NCBI RefSeq assembly: GCF_035916755.1
Contig: NZ_JAYWIX010000007.1
Span: 130,247-194,246 of the forward strand
Source: Rothia sp035916755
GTDB lineage: Bacteria > Actinomycetota > Actinomycetes > Actinomycetales > Micrococcaceae
Reading direction: 5' to 3'
DNA: 64,000 nt
The notes under the pieces were generated by a model that did not search any database, was not told where the DNA came from, and saw only the letters and a program-made list of their open reading frames with translations. This document shows, in pieces, positions 55,332-62,385 of this stretch (position 1 is the first letter of the stretch; each line of letters starts with the position of its first letter). Made by a program: the position numbers and the translations under genes.

Positions 55332-55425
55332 TGCTTCGAGGCCTCCTGCCGTTAGGGTAGGAGGCCTCCGGTTTAGGGTACGAATTTCAGTTTTTGTGAA
55401 GGTCTTCACAAATGCTGATTTCGGC

Positions 55426-55454
55426 TTGCATGCGCGATAAAAGGTGCGTATAGT
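55426..55454 (+). promoter_or_regulatory. Promoter of tRNA-Lys copy 1
   Basis: TTGCAT (55426-55431) and TATAGT (55449-55454) are exactly 17 bp apart, a good housekeeping sigma-factor promoter. Confidence 0.75.
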
Positions 55455-55498
55455 AGAACCCGTTGCTGAGACAGGTTCTCGGTCTGACAAGTAAATAT

Positions 55499-55571
55499 GC
55501 GCCTCTAGCTCAATTGGCAGAGCAATTGACTCTTAATCAATGGGTTCTGGGTTCGAGTCCCAGGGGGCGCA
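55499..55571 (+). tRNA. tRNA-Lys (anticodon CTT), copy 1
   Basis: A 73-nt tRNA. GCGCCTC pairs with GGGGCGC in the acceptor stem; the anticodon loop CTCTTAA gives CTT, reading AAG. The T loop is TTCGAGT. CCA is not encoded. Confidence 0.96.
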
Positions 55572-55576
55572 CAAAA

Positions 55577-55612
55577 GAAGAAGCCCGATCGGTTAGCCGG
55601 TCGGGCTTCTTC
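55577..55612 (+). terminator. Terminator of tRNA-Lys copy 1
   Basis: A 16-bp stem, GAAGAAGCCCGATCGG (55577-55592) with 55597-55612 (one T-G pair), loop TTAG. Confidence 0.8.
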
Positions 55613-55683
55613 GTGCCTCAAAGAGGTTTTGCAGGCGGGTAATCATATCTTGTGTGGAGGTGCTCACAAACGCTGATTTCGGC

Positions 55684-55712
55684 TTGCATGCGCGATAAAA
55701 GGTGCGTATAGT
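55684..55712 (+). promoter_or_regulatory. Promoter of tRNA-Lys copy 2
   Basis: TTGCAT (55684-55689) and TATAGT (55707-55712), identical to copy 1 and with the same 17-bp spacing. Confidence 0.75.
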
Positions 55713-55756
55713 AGAACCCGTTGCTGAGACAGGTTCTCGGTCTGACAAGTAAATAT

Positions 55757-55829
55757 GCGCCTCTAGCTCAATTGGCAGAGCAATTGACTCTTAATCAATG
55801 GGTTCTGGGTTCGAGTCCCAGGGGGCGCA
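55757..55829 (+). tRNA. tRNA-Lys (anticodon CTT), copy 2
   Basis: Identical over all 73 nt to the copy at 55499-55571. Confidence 0.96.
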
Positions 55830-55835
55830 CAGCGT

Positions 55836-55876
55836 AAGAAGCCCGACCGGCTAGCCGGTCGGGCTTCTTCTTTATT
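55836..55876 (+). terminator. Terminator of tRNA-Lys copy 2
   Basis: AAGAAGCCCGACCGG (55836-55850) pairs with 55855-55869 around CTAG, followed by CTTTATT. Confidence 0.82.
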
Positions 55877-55950
55877 CATCCTGGTTTATCTACGTCTAGT
55901 CTTCAGGTGATACCCAATCTTTTGTGTGCGGGCTTCACCCTAGGGGAGGG

Positions 55951-56403
55951 CTAGAGCTCCCAGGCCTCAATGATGACGCGCTTAAAATCTTCAATATCAA
56001 GTGCCTGATCCAGTACGCCGCTACCTTCTGTTGTCTGGACGGTCATGTGGGGCTCAAAGGTGAGAGAAAAAGAGGTGCCGTTCGTGGATTCTAGCCCAAA
56101 GGAAAACTCTGAAAGGCTAAAGGTACGGGCGGCATTTGTGTTGTCGATAGAAGTGGGAGTTCCGGCGCCACGAACTTCGGGTAGGGAGAGCGGGGCAATG
56201 ACGGCCTCTCGCGGGGTATCCCTGTAGCCGATAAGGAAGTGGCTCTGGTTTTCTTCCTGATGGGATGCCAAATCGGGGTTGCGGTAGATAGATGAACCTG
56301 TAGCAAAAACCAGGTTGTAGGCCCCATAGTTAATAATCTGACTATCAAAGACAGTGTGCAGGGCCTTGGCAATTTCACTACTGGTGAGCTGGGGTTCAGT
56401 CAT
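55951..56403 (-). CDS. Small protein of unknown function
   Basis: A 150-residue acidic protein that I do not recognise. It has no signal peptide, membrane helix or catalytic motif that I can see. Alternating polar/hydrophobic stretches (FSLSEFSFGLE, TSFSLTFEPHMTVQ) suggest beta structure. The ATG at 56403 has TAGACT (complement of 56410-56415) 6 nt upstream, predicting a leaderless mRNA and supporting it as a real gene. It lies between the tRNA-Lys units and the ilv leader. Confidence 0.65.
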   Translation of the reverse strand: MTEPQLTSSEIAKALHTVFDSQIINYGAYNLVFATGSSIYRNPDLASHQEENQSHFLIGYRDTPREAVIAPLSLPEVRGAGTPTSIDNTNAARTFSLSEFSFGLESTNGTSFSLTFEPHMTVQTTEGSGVLDQALDIEDFKRVIIEAWEL

Positions 56404-56409
56404 ACCATC

Positions 56410-56415
56410 AGTCTA
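56410..56415 (-). promoter_or_regulatory. Candidate -10 for the small unknown gene
   Basis: TAGACT on the minus strand lies 6 nt before the ATG at 56403; no clear -35. Confidence 0.4.
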
Positions 56416-56570
56416 CGTGCTATAGCTGAAGTCTTGGCCAGAAAAGTGCTACTGATTGCCTAAAAGTCTTTAAATGACGATGTGCAGCTTTGTGTCCTTT
56501 GACCAGGCTAGACCGCTTTACCCCTCTCCGATGGTGTCTGAGGGGTGAGCTGACTGTGTCATATTCTAAG

Positions 56571-56606
56571 ACCGGTTTGACCGGTGTGCCCTTGAGCACC
56601 AAGAAT
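56571..56606 (+). promoter_or_regulatory. Candidate ilv operon promoter with repeated ACCGGT
   Basis: TTGACC (56577-56582) and AAGAAT (56601-56606) are 18 bp apart, and the leader-peptide ATG follows 7 nt later. The palindrome ACCGGT occurs at 56571-56576 and 56580-56585, overlapping the -35, so a repressor or activator site is possible. About 30 bp upstream is a further hairpin, ACCCCTC (56520-56526) with GAGGGGT (56540-56546). Confidence 0.5.
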
Positions 56607-56613
56607 AAGGGGT

Positions 56614-56679
56614 ATGACAACACGCCAGCAGTCACAGATTATTCTTGTGGTGCGACTCGTGAACGAGTGCGCAGCATAA
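56614..56679 (+). CDS. ilv leader peptide
   Basis: A 21-codon frame, MTTRQQSQIILVVRLVNECAA, so residues 9-13 read Ile-Ile-Leu-Val-Val and residues 15-16 Leu-Val; seven of 21 codons are branched-chain amino acids. Its stop lies inside the attenuator hairpins and ~150 nt before ilvB. The purine run GGGG is too close to the ATG to be a good ribosome site, so the leader is probably read as a leaderless mRNA. Ribosome stalling at the Ile/Leu/Val codons should decide which downstream hairpin forms. Confidence 0.75.
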   Translation: MTTRQQSQIILVVRLVNECAA

Positions 56680-56738
56680 GTCTTTGATGTGTCTTACGGC
56701 GTGCGCACCCTTCGCTCAACCAAGCGGAGGGTTTTTTT
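56655..56738 (+). promoter_or_regulatory. Transcription attenuator of ilvBNC
   Basis: Three alternative pairings are visible. Hairpin 1:2 is ACTCGT (56655-56660) with ACGAGT (56663-56668). Hairpin 2:3 is GTGCGCA (56667-56673) with TGCGCAC (56702-56708), plus TAAG/CTTA inside. The terminator pairs ACCCTTCGCT (56707-56716) with AGCGGAGGGT (56723-56732) and runs into seven T. Hairpins 1:2 and 2:3 share bases 56667-56668 and cannot form together; 2:3 overlaps the base of the terminator at 56707-56708. Confidence 0.78.
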
Positions 56739-56832
56739 CTAGGTTTATCCGCAACCCGGCACTACCTACACCCAACGGGCGCACCCACCGCTCACACACA
56801 AGATCATCTTCAGACCATCGCGAGGATCACCA

Positions 56833-58671
56833 ATGACAGCGGGAAATCCCATCAACCCTGCAGATCTAGCTAAAAACCTGGGCAACCGTAGCAGCTCAGA
56901 AACCTCACCGGTAGAGCGTATGACCGGCTCGCAGGCCATCGTCCGCTCCCTCGAAGAACTGGGTGTTACCGATATCTTCGGCCTGCCCGGCGGCGCAATT
57001 CTGCCCACTTACGACCCCCTCTTTGACTCTGAAAAGCTCAACCACATCCTGGTGCGCCACGAGCAGGGGGCAGGGCACGCTGCAGAAGGCTATGCTATCG
57101 CCAGCGGCAAGGTCGGCGTAGCTATTGCTACATCGGGCCCCGGTGCCACCAACCTGCTTACCGCCATCGCGGATGCCAACATGGACTCTGTGCCCATTGT
57201 CTGTATCACTGGCCAGGTATCCTCAAAGGTCATCGGCACCGATGCTTTCCAGGAGGCCGACATCGTGGGCATGACCATGCCCATCACCAAGCACTCCTTT
57301 ATGGTGCGCGATGCCCAGGAGATTCCCCGCTGCATCGCCACCGCCTTCAAAATTGCCGCAACCGGCCGCCCGGGCCCCGTCCTTGTTGATATCACCAAGG
57401 ACGCCCAGCAGGGCATGATGGACTTCTCCTGGCCGCCCGCTAACACCGACCCCCGCGGCTACAACCCTGTGACCCGCGGCCACTCCAAGCAGATTCGTGA
57501 AGCGGCTAAGCTCATCACCGAGTCCCGGCGCCCCGTTCTCTATGTAGGTGGCGGCGTCGTCCGTGCTGAAGCATCCGACGAGCTGCTCAAGCTAGCTAAG
57601 ACCATTGGCGCGCCCGTCGTCACCACCCTGACCGCCCGTGGCGCCTACCCCGACTCAGACCCCCAGAACCTGGGCATGCCCGGCATGCACGGCACCGTCC
57701 CGGCAGTAACCGCCATGCAGAAGTCTGACCTGCTCATTGCCCTGGGTGCTCGTTTTGACGACCGCGTCACCGGTGTTGTCTCAGAATTCGCTCCGCACGC
57801 TAAGGTCATCCATGTCGATGTAGACCCTGCAGAAATCTCAAAGATTCGTATTGCCGACGTACCCATCGTGGGTGATCTGCGCTATGTGCTGCCCGAACTC
57901 AACGAGATTCTCGAAGGTGAGTTTGCCTCTGAACTTCCCGACCTTTCGGACTGGTGGAAGCTGGTCAGCCGGTTCAAGGAAACTTTCCCGCTGGGCTACA
58001 CCAAGACTGACGACGGCCTAGGCTCTCCCCAGTACGTCATCGAAAAGCTGAGCGAGCTCACTGGCCCCGACGCCTACTACGTCACCGGTGTGGGTCAGCA
58101 CCAGATGTGGGCAGCCCAGTTTATCCAGAGCGAAAACCCCCGCCACTTCATCAATTCAGCTGGCCTGGGTACCATGGGCTTCTCTATTCCCGCAGCTATG
58201 GGCGTCAAGGTAGCCTTCCCCGACTCTGTCGTGTGGGCTATTGACGGTGACGGTTGCTTCCAGATGACCAACCAGGAACTGGCCACCTGTGTGCAGAACA
58301 GCATTCCTATCAAGGTTGCTATTATCAACAACTCGTCCTTGGGTATGGTGCGCCAGTGGCAGAACCTCTTCTACGATGGCCGTTACTCTAATACCCACCT
58401 CAAGACCGGCATGGGTACCGAGCGCGTGCCTGACTTCGTCAAGCTGGCTGAAGCCTATGGCTGTGCCGCCCTGCGCTGCGAGAGCGACGCGGATGTAGAA
58501 GAAACCATCAAGCAGGCCCTGGCAATCAACGACCGCCCTGTTGTCGTGGACTTCAACGTCAGCCCCGACGCCCTGGTCTGGCCCATGGTTCCCGCCGGCG
58601 TATCGAACGACCAGATTCAGATTGCTAAAGATATCTCACCCTCCTGGGGCGAAGATGAGGAGATGCTATGA
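56833..58671 (+). CDS. ilvB: Acetolactate synthase large (catalytic) subunit
   Basis: A thiamine-diphosphate enzyme that makes acetolactate (valine/leucine) and acetohydroxybutyrate (isoleucine). The 612-residue protein has the catalytic Glu in HEQGAGHAAEGYA (near 85), the FAD-domain block GARFDDRVTG and the TPP motif IDGDGCFQM...NNSSLGMVRQW. The ~35 N-terminal residues before ERMTGSQAIVRSL are extra. The start is the ATG at 56833. Overlap of 4 nt (ATGA) with ilvN couples the subunits. Confidence 0.96.
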   Translation: MTAGNPINPADLAKNLGNRSSSETSPVERMTGSQAIVRSLEELGVTDIFGLPGGAILPTYDPLFDSEKLNHILVRHEQGAGHAAEGYAIASGKVGVAIATSGPGATNLLTAIADANMDSVPIVCITGQVSSKVIGTDAFQEADIVGMTMPITKHSFMVRDAQEIPRCIATAFKIAATGRPGPVLVDITKDAQQGMMDFSWPPANTDPRGYNPVTRGHSKQIREAAKLITESRRPVLYVGGGVVRAEASDELLKLAKTIGAPVVTTLTARGAYPDSDPQNLGMPGMHGTVPAVTAMQKSDLLIALGARFDDRVTGVVSEFAPHAKVIHVDVDPAEISKIRIADVPIVGDLRYVLPELNEILEGEFASELPDLSDWWKLVSRFKETFPLGYTKTDDGLGSPQYVIEKLSELTGPDAYYVTGVGQHQMWAAQFIQSENPRHFINSAGLGTMGFSIPAAMGVKVAFPDSVVWAIDGDGCFQMTNQELATCVQNSIPIKVAIINNSSLGMVRQWQNLFYDGRYSNTHLKTGMGTERVPDFVKLAEAYGCAALRCESDADVEETIKQALAINDRPVVVDFNVSPDALVWPMVPAGVSNDQIQIAKDISPSWGEDEEML

Positions 58672-59177
58672 GTCGCCACACCCTCTCGGTTCTTGTAGAA
58701 GATAAGCCCGGCGTGCTGGCCAGAGTCTCAGGTCTCTTTGCCCGCCGCATGTTCAACATTGATTCCCTGGCCGTTGGCCCCACCGAAGTTCCCGGTATCT
58801 CCCGCATCACCGTGGTGGTCGACGCCGAGGGGGTGCTACTTGAACAGGTCACTAAACAGCTCAACAAGCTGATTCACGTGCTCAAGATTGTGGAACTGCC
58901 CGACGACCATTCGGCCCAGCGAGACCACATTCTCATCAAGGTCAAGGCGGACGCGGCAGCCCGCATCCAGGTCACCCAGGCCGCCGACCTCTTCCGCGCC
59001 AAGATTGTGGACGTCTCTACCGAGTCCGTCATTATCGAGGCCACCGGCTCAGCCAATAAGATTAACGCCCTGCTTGAGGTGCTTGAACCCTTTGGCGTCC
59101 GCGAAATCGTGCGTGCTGGCACCATCGGGCTCTCCCGTGGCCCCCGCTCCATGAGCGAGAAGGCCTTGCGCGGCTAG
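58668..59177 (+). CDS. ilvN: Acetolactate synthase small (regulatory) subunit
   Basis: The 169-residue regulatory subunit. The N-terminal ACT domain (SVLVEDKPGVLARVSGLFARRMFNID in pattern, about 5-80) binds valine for feedback inhibition and is followed by the C-terminal ACT-like half. It is translationally coupled to ilvB. Confidence 0.96.
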   Translation: MSRHTLSVLVEDKPGVLARVSGLFARRMFNIDSLAVGPTEVPGISRITVVVDAEGVLLEQVTKQLNKLIHVLKIVELPDDHSAQRDHILIKVKADAAARIQVTQAADLFRAKIVDVSTESVIIEATGSANKINALLEVLEPFGVREIVRAGTIGLSRGPRSMSEKALRG

Positions 59178-59325
59178 GCGAAGAGTCACTCAAAAATATC
59201 GTTCCAAAATATGAAACCCGCGTCTCAAAACTAGTCGAACCTACTAGGCTAGAGACTAACGGTTCATCACAACCAAGGTTTAGCAGCAGCTGCTGCCCTT
59301 CAACCGATCAAGGAGATCGAACACC

Positions 59326-60354
59326 ATGGCAAAGATCTACTACAACGACGACGCAGATCTGGCGAACATCGCAGAACGCTCCGTCGCCATCATCGGCTAC
59401 GGTTCCCAGGGCCACGCCCACGCCCTCAACCTGCGTGACTCCGGCGTAGACGTCCGCGTTGGTCTTGCAGAAGGCTCAAAGTCACGCGCCAAGGCAGAGG
59501 CAGAAGGCCTGCGCGTTCTCACCGTTGCAGAAGCAGCAGCAGAAGCAGACGTCATCATGATCCTCACCCCCGACCAGGTTCAGGCAGAGGTCTACAAGAA
59601 CGACATCGCCCCCAACCTCAACGAAGGTGACGCCCTCTTCTTCGCCCACGGCTTCAACATCGTCTTTGGCTACATCGAAGCCCCCGAGGGCGTCGACGTT
59701 GCCATGGTTGCCCCCAAGGGCCCCGGCCATACCGTCCGCCGCGAATTTGAGGCAGGACGCGCTGTGCCCGCCCTCGTCGCCGTTGAAAAGGACGCCTCAG
59801 GTAAGGCCCTCGACCTGGCCCTGGCTTACGCCAAGGCTATGGGCGCAACCCGCGCAGGCGTCATTGAAACCACCTTCAAGGAAGAAGCCGAATCAGACCT
59901 CTTCGGTGAGCAGGCAGTACTCTGCGGTGGCGCTTCCCAGCTGATCCAGTACGGCTTCGAAACCCTGACCGAAGCTGGCTACCAGCCCGAAATCGCCTAC
60001 TTCGAGGTGCTACACGAGCTCAAGCTGATTGTTGACCTCATGATCGAGGGCGGCATCGCCAAGCAGCGCTGGTCCATCTCAGACACCGCCGAATACGGCG
60101 ACTACGTCTCAGGCCCCCGCGTCATCACCCCCGAGGTCAAGGAAAACATGAAGGCTGTTCTGGCCGACATCCAGGACGGCACCTTCGCTAAGCGCTTCAT
60201 GGAAGACCAGGCAGCCGGCGGCCCCGAGTTCAAGGAACTGCGCGCCAAGGGTGAAGCCCACCCCATCGAAGCAACCGGCCGCGAACTGCGCAAGCTCTTT
60301 GCCTGGAACAACTCCGTTGACTCAGACTACGTCGACGGCTCAGTTGCCCGCTAA
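59326..60354 (+). CDS. ilvC: Ketol-acid reductoisomerase
   Basis: It converts acetolactate or acetohydroxybutyrate to dihydroxy acids with NADPH and Mg2+. At 342 residues it is the short class I form. The cofactor motif is GYGSQGHAHALNLRDSG (near 22), and metal ligands lie in the C-terminal knot (EAESDLFGEQAVLCGG, then LIVDLMIEGG). The 148-bp gap after ilvN has no terminator, so ilvBNC may be one transcript; a GCAGCAGCTGCTGC palindrome lies at 59283-59296 before the AAGGAG-type ribosome site. Confidence 0.97.
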   Translation: MAKIYYNDDADLANIAERSVAIIGYGSQGHAHALNLRDSGVDVRVGLAEGSKSRAKAEAEGLRVLTVAEAAAEADVIMILTPDQVQAEVYKNDIAPNLNEGDALFFAHGFNIVFGYIEAPEGVDVAMVAPKGPGHTVRREFEAGRAVPALVAVEKDASGKALDLALAYAKAMGATRAGVIETTFKEEAESDLFGEQAVLCGGASQLIQYGFETLTEAGYQPEIAYFEVLHELKLIVDLMIEGGIAKQRWSISDTAEYGDYVSGPRVITPEVKENMKAVLADIQDGTFAKRFMEDQAAGGPEFKELRAKGEAHPIEATGRELRKLFAWNNSVDSDYVDGSVAR

Positions 60355-60390
60355 GCCAAGCTACTCTCACCTGCACCAGCAGTGAACTCT

Positions 60391-60437
60391 CAAGAGCCGG
60401 CTACCTCACCCACCCAGGGCAAGGTAGCCGGCTCTTG
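60391..60437 (+). terminator. Terminator of the ilv operon
   Basis: A perfect 16-bp stem, CAAGAGCCGGCTACCT (60391-60406) with 60422-60437, around a 15-nt loop. No U-run follows. Confidence 0.78.
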
Positions 60438-60441
60438 CCAC

Positions 60442-60464
60442 CCCCCCCCGTAAACTGGGGGGGG
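60442..60464 (+). repeat. Homopolymer hairpin C/G between ilvC and serA
   Basis: A run of nine C (60441-60449) and a run of eight G (60457-60464) separated by GTAAACT. The two can fold on each other, and such runs are prone to slipped replication, so the length may vary between isolates. Confidence 0.75.
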
Positions 60465-60473
60465 AGCGGTCTA

Positions 60474-60533
60474 GCTACAGCCGTACGGTGAACTGTAGCC
60501 TACCCACCGCACTCCTGCTCTTTACAGAGCACC
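60474..60533 (+). promoter_or_regulatory. Structured serA leader region
   Basis: GCTACAG (60474-60480) pairs with CTGTAGC (60493-60499), enclosing CCG/CGG. A second hairpin TGCTCT/AGAGCA follows at 60518-60533. Both precede serA by 80-140 nt. I do not recognise a known riboswitch class. Confidence 0.45.
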
Positions 60534-60616
60534 CCTAGCAGCGGCGTCCTTAGGGTCCGAAGCGCCAGCTGCCCTACTTTCCCATAACCGTCACCCGCTA
60601 TCTAAGGAAACCACCT

Positions 60617-62212
60617 GTGACTGCAAAACCCGTCGTTCTGCTCGCTGAAGAACTCTCACCCGCCACCGTTGAAGCCCTGGGCCCCGACTTTGAAATCCGC
60701 TCCTGCGACGGCGCCAACCGCGACGAACTCCTCCCCGCTATTGCCGATGTAGACGCTATTCTGGTGCGCTCAGCCACCCAGGTCGACGCAGAAGCCATCG
60801 CTGCAGCCAAGAAAATCAAGGTCATTGCCCGTGCGGGTGTAGGCCTCGATAACGTAGACATCAAGGCTGCCACCAAGGCAGGCGTCATGGTGGTCAACGC
60901 TCCCACCTCGAATGTTATCTCAGCAGCAGAGCTCACCGTCGGGCACATCCTGGGCCTGGCCCGTAATATCTCAGCTGCCGACGCCTCCATGAAGGCAGGC
61001 CAGTGGAAGCGCTCTGCCTTCTCAGGCGTTGAGCTCTTTGAAAAGACCATCGGCATCATCGGTCTGGGTCGAATCGGTGGTCTGGTTGCAGAACGCCTCA
61101 AGGCTTTCGGCACCGAGATTATCGCCTACGACCCCTTTGTTACTTCCGCCCGCGCAGCAGCCCTGGGTGCAGAACTGGTAGAACTCGATGAGCTGGTAGA
61201 GCGCTCTGACTTCATTACCATCCACATGCCCCGAACCCCCGAGACCCTGGGCATGATCAACGCCGAGAGCTTCGCAAAGATGAAGAAGACCGCCTACGTG
61301 ATCAACGTAGCTCGCGGTGGCCTGATCGACGAAGCAGACCTCGACGCAGCCCTGCGCTCAGGTGAAATTGCCGGTGCCGCCATTGACGTCTACGTCAAGG
61401 AACCTGCCAAGAACGTTCCCTTTGTTGAGCTGCCCAACGTCGTTGCCACCCCCCACCTGGGTGCATCCACCTTCGAAGCCCAGGAAAAGGCCGGTATCTC
61501 GGTTGCAAAATCTGTACGTCTGGCCCTTGAAGGCGACCTGGTGCCCGACGCTGTCAACGTTGCAGGCGGCGCCATCGACAAGGACGTCCGCCCCGGCGTC
61601 CCCCTGGCAGAGAAGGTTGGCCGCATCCTTACCGCCATCGGCGGCGACGAAGCCCTCACCCGGGTCGAGGTCAAGATTGCTGGCGAAATCGCCACCAAGG
61701 ACGTCACCTCCCTCAAGCTCTCAGCCCTCAAGGGTGTCTTCACCGACGTCGTCTCAGACAAGGTTTCCTACGTCAACGCCCCCGTGCTAGCCGAACAGCG
61801 TGGCGTTGAGGTCGAGCTGGTCACCACTACCGAAACCGACTACTTCCGCAACGAAACCGTGCTCACCGGCGCCCTGGCCAATGGTGAGGTCGTTTCTGTA
61901 GCCGGTACCGTCACCGGCCCCAAGCTGATCGAGAAGCTGACCAACGTCAATGGTTTCGACGTAGAAATCCCCATCACCGATCACATGCTGGTGCTTGAAT
62001 ACGTGGACCGCCCCGGCGTCATCGCGGCTATCGGTACCCTGCTAGGCACCGCTTCCATCAACATCGCCGGTATGCAGGTCTCCCGCAACGACAAGAATGC
62101 TGAAGCCCTCTGCGTCCTTGCCTTGGACTCAGCCCTTTCCGCTGAGGTGCTCGAATCCATCAAGCGCGTGGTCAATGCCTCCCGGGCGGCGGTTATTAAC
62201 CTGGCTGACTAG
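60617..62212 (+). CDS. serA: D-3-phosphoglycerate dehydrogenase, long ACT-containing form
   Basis: It oxidises 3-phosphoglycerate, the first step of serine synthesis. At 531 residues it is the long type with an intervening domain (about 320-450) and a C-terminal ACT domain (HMLVLEYVDRPGVIAAIGTLLG, near 455) that binds serine. The NAD loop is IGIIGLGRIGGLVAERL (near 148), and the catalytic region has the Arg, Glu and His motifs NVARGGLIDE and TPHLGAST. The GTG start is at 60617, with AAGGAAA upstream. Confidence 0.96.
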   Translation: MTAKPVVLLAEELSPATVEALGPDFEIRSCDGANRDELLPAIADVDAILVRSATQVDAEAIAAAKKIKVIARAGVGLDNVDIKAATKAGVMVVNAPTSNVISAAELTVGHILGLARNISAADASMKAGQWKRSAFSGVELFEKTIGIIGLGRIGGLVAERLKAFGTEIIAYDPFVTSARAAALGAELVELDELVERSDFITIHMPRTPETLGMINAESFAKMKKTAYVINVARGGLIDEADLDAALRSGEIAGAAIDVYVKEPAKNVPFVELPNVVATPHLGASTFEAQEKAGISVAKSVRLALEGDLVPDAVNVAGGAIDKDVRPGVPLAEKVGRILTAIGGDEALTRVEVKIAGEIATKDVTSLKLSALKGVFTDVVSDKVSYVNAPVLAEQRGVEVELVTTTETDYFRNETVLTGALANGEVVSVAGTVTGPKLIEKLTNVNGFDVEIPITDHMLVLEYVDRPGVIAAIGTLLGTASINIAGMQVSRNDKNAEALCVLALDSALSAEVLESIKRVVNASRAAVINLAD

Positions 62213-62218
62213 TAAGAA

Positions 62219-62326
62219 GCACGGGTGGGCTTCCCCTTGCCGACTAACCTTCTTGGTCTCGCGCTGGGGCGCTCGACCAATTCATGCCAGCCCCAGCCAG
62301 TCGGCTCCGGGGAAGCCCACCCGCGC
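62219..62326 (+). repeat. Highly structured 108-nt inverted repeat between serA and metG
   Basis: Outer stem: CGGGTGGGCTTCCCC (62222-62236) with 62309-62323, 15 perfect bp. Next, GCCGACT (62239-62245) with AGTCGGC (62299-62305). Inside, TTGGTC (62253-62258) with GACCAA (62275-62280) and GCG/CGC cap a CTGGGG loop (62264-62269). That loop can pair with CCCCAG at 62291-62296, a possible pseudoknot. A weak T-run (TTTT at 62329) follows, so it may end the serA transcript. Confidence 0.7.
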
Positions 62327-62348
62327 CCTTTTCCCGTGTGAAATAGCG

Positions 62349-62378
62349 TTCGCAGTGGTTGCTGTAAACGGGTAAAGT
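62349..62378 (+). promoter_or_regulatory. Candidate metG promoter
   Basis: TTCGCA (62349-62354) and TAAAGT (62373-62378) are 18 bp apart. The ATG at 62386 follows 7 nt after the -10, predicting a leaderless mRNA. Confidence 0.45.
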
Positions 62379-62385
62379 GGTAGCT

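Larger units (their letters stand above)
55406..55829 (+). repeat. Tandem duplication of a tRNA-Lys transcription unit (258-bp period)
   Basis: The segment from 55406 to about 55573 recurs from 55664 to about 55831 with a single visible difference (T at 55413, C at 55671). Each copy holds a promoter, an identical tRNA-Lys and a similar but not identical terminator after it. Confidence 0.9.

Noticed and set aside
62219..62385. A T-box or SAM riboswitch before metG
   Set aside because: No T-box specifier loop or conserved UGGN-type antiterminator and no SAM-I core could be found; the structure is a multi-stem inverted repeat and most of it lies before the metG promoter.
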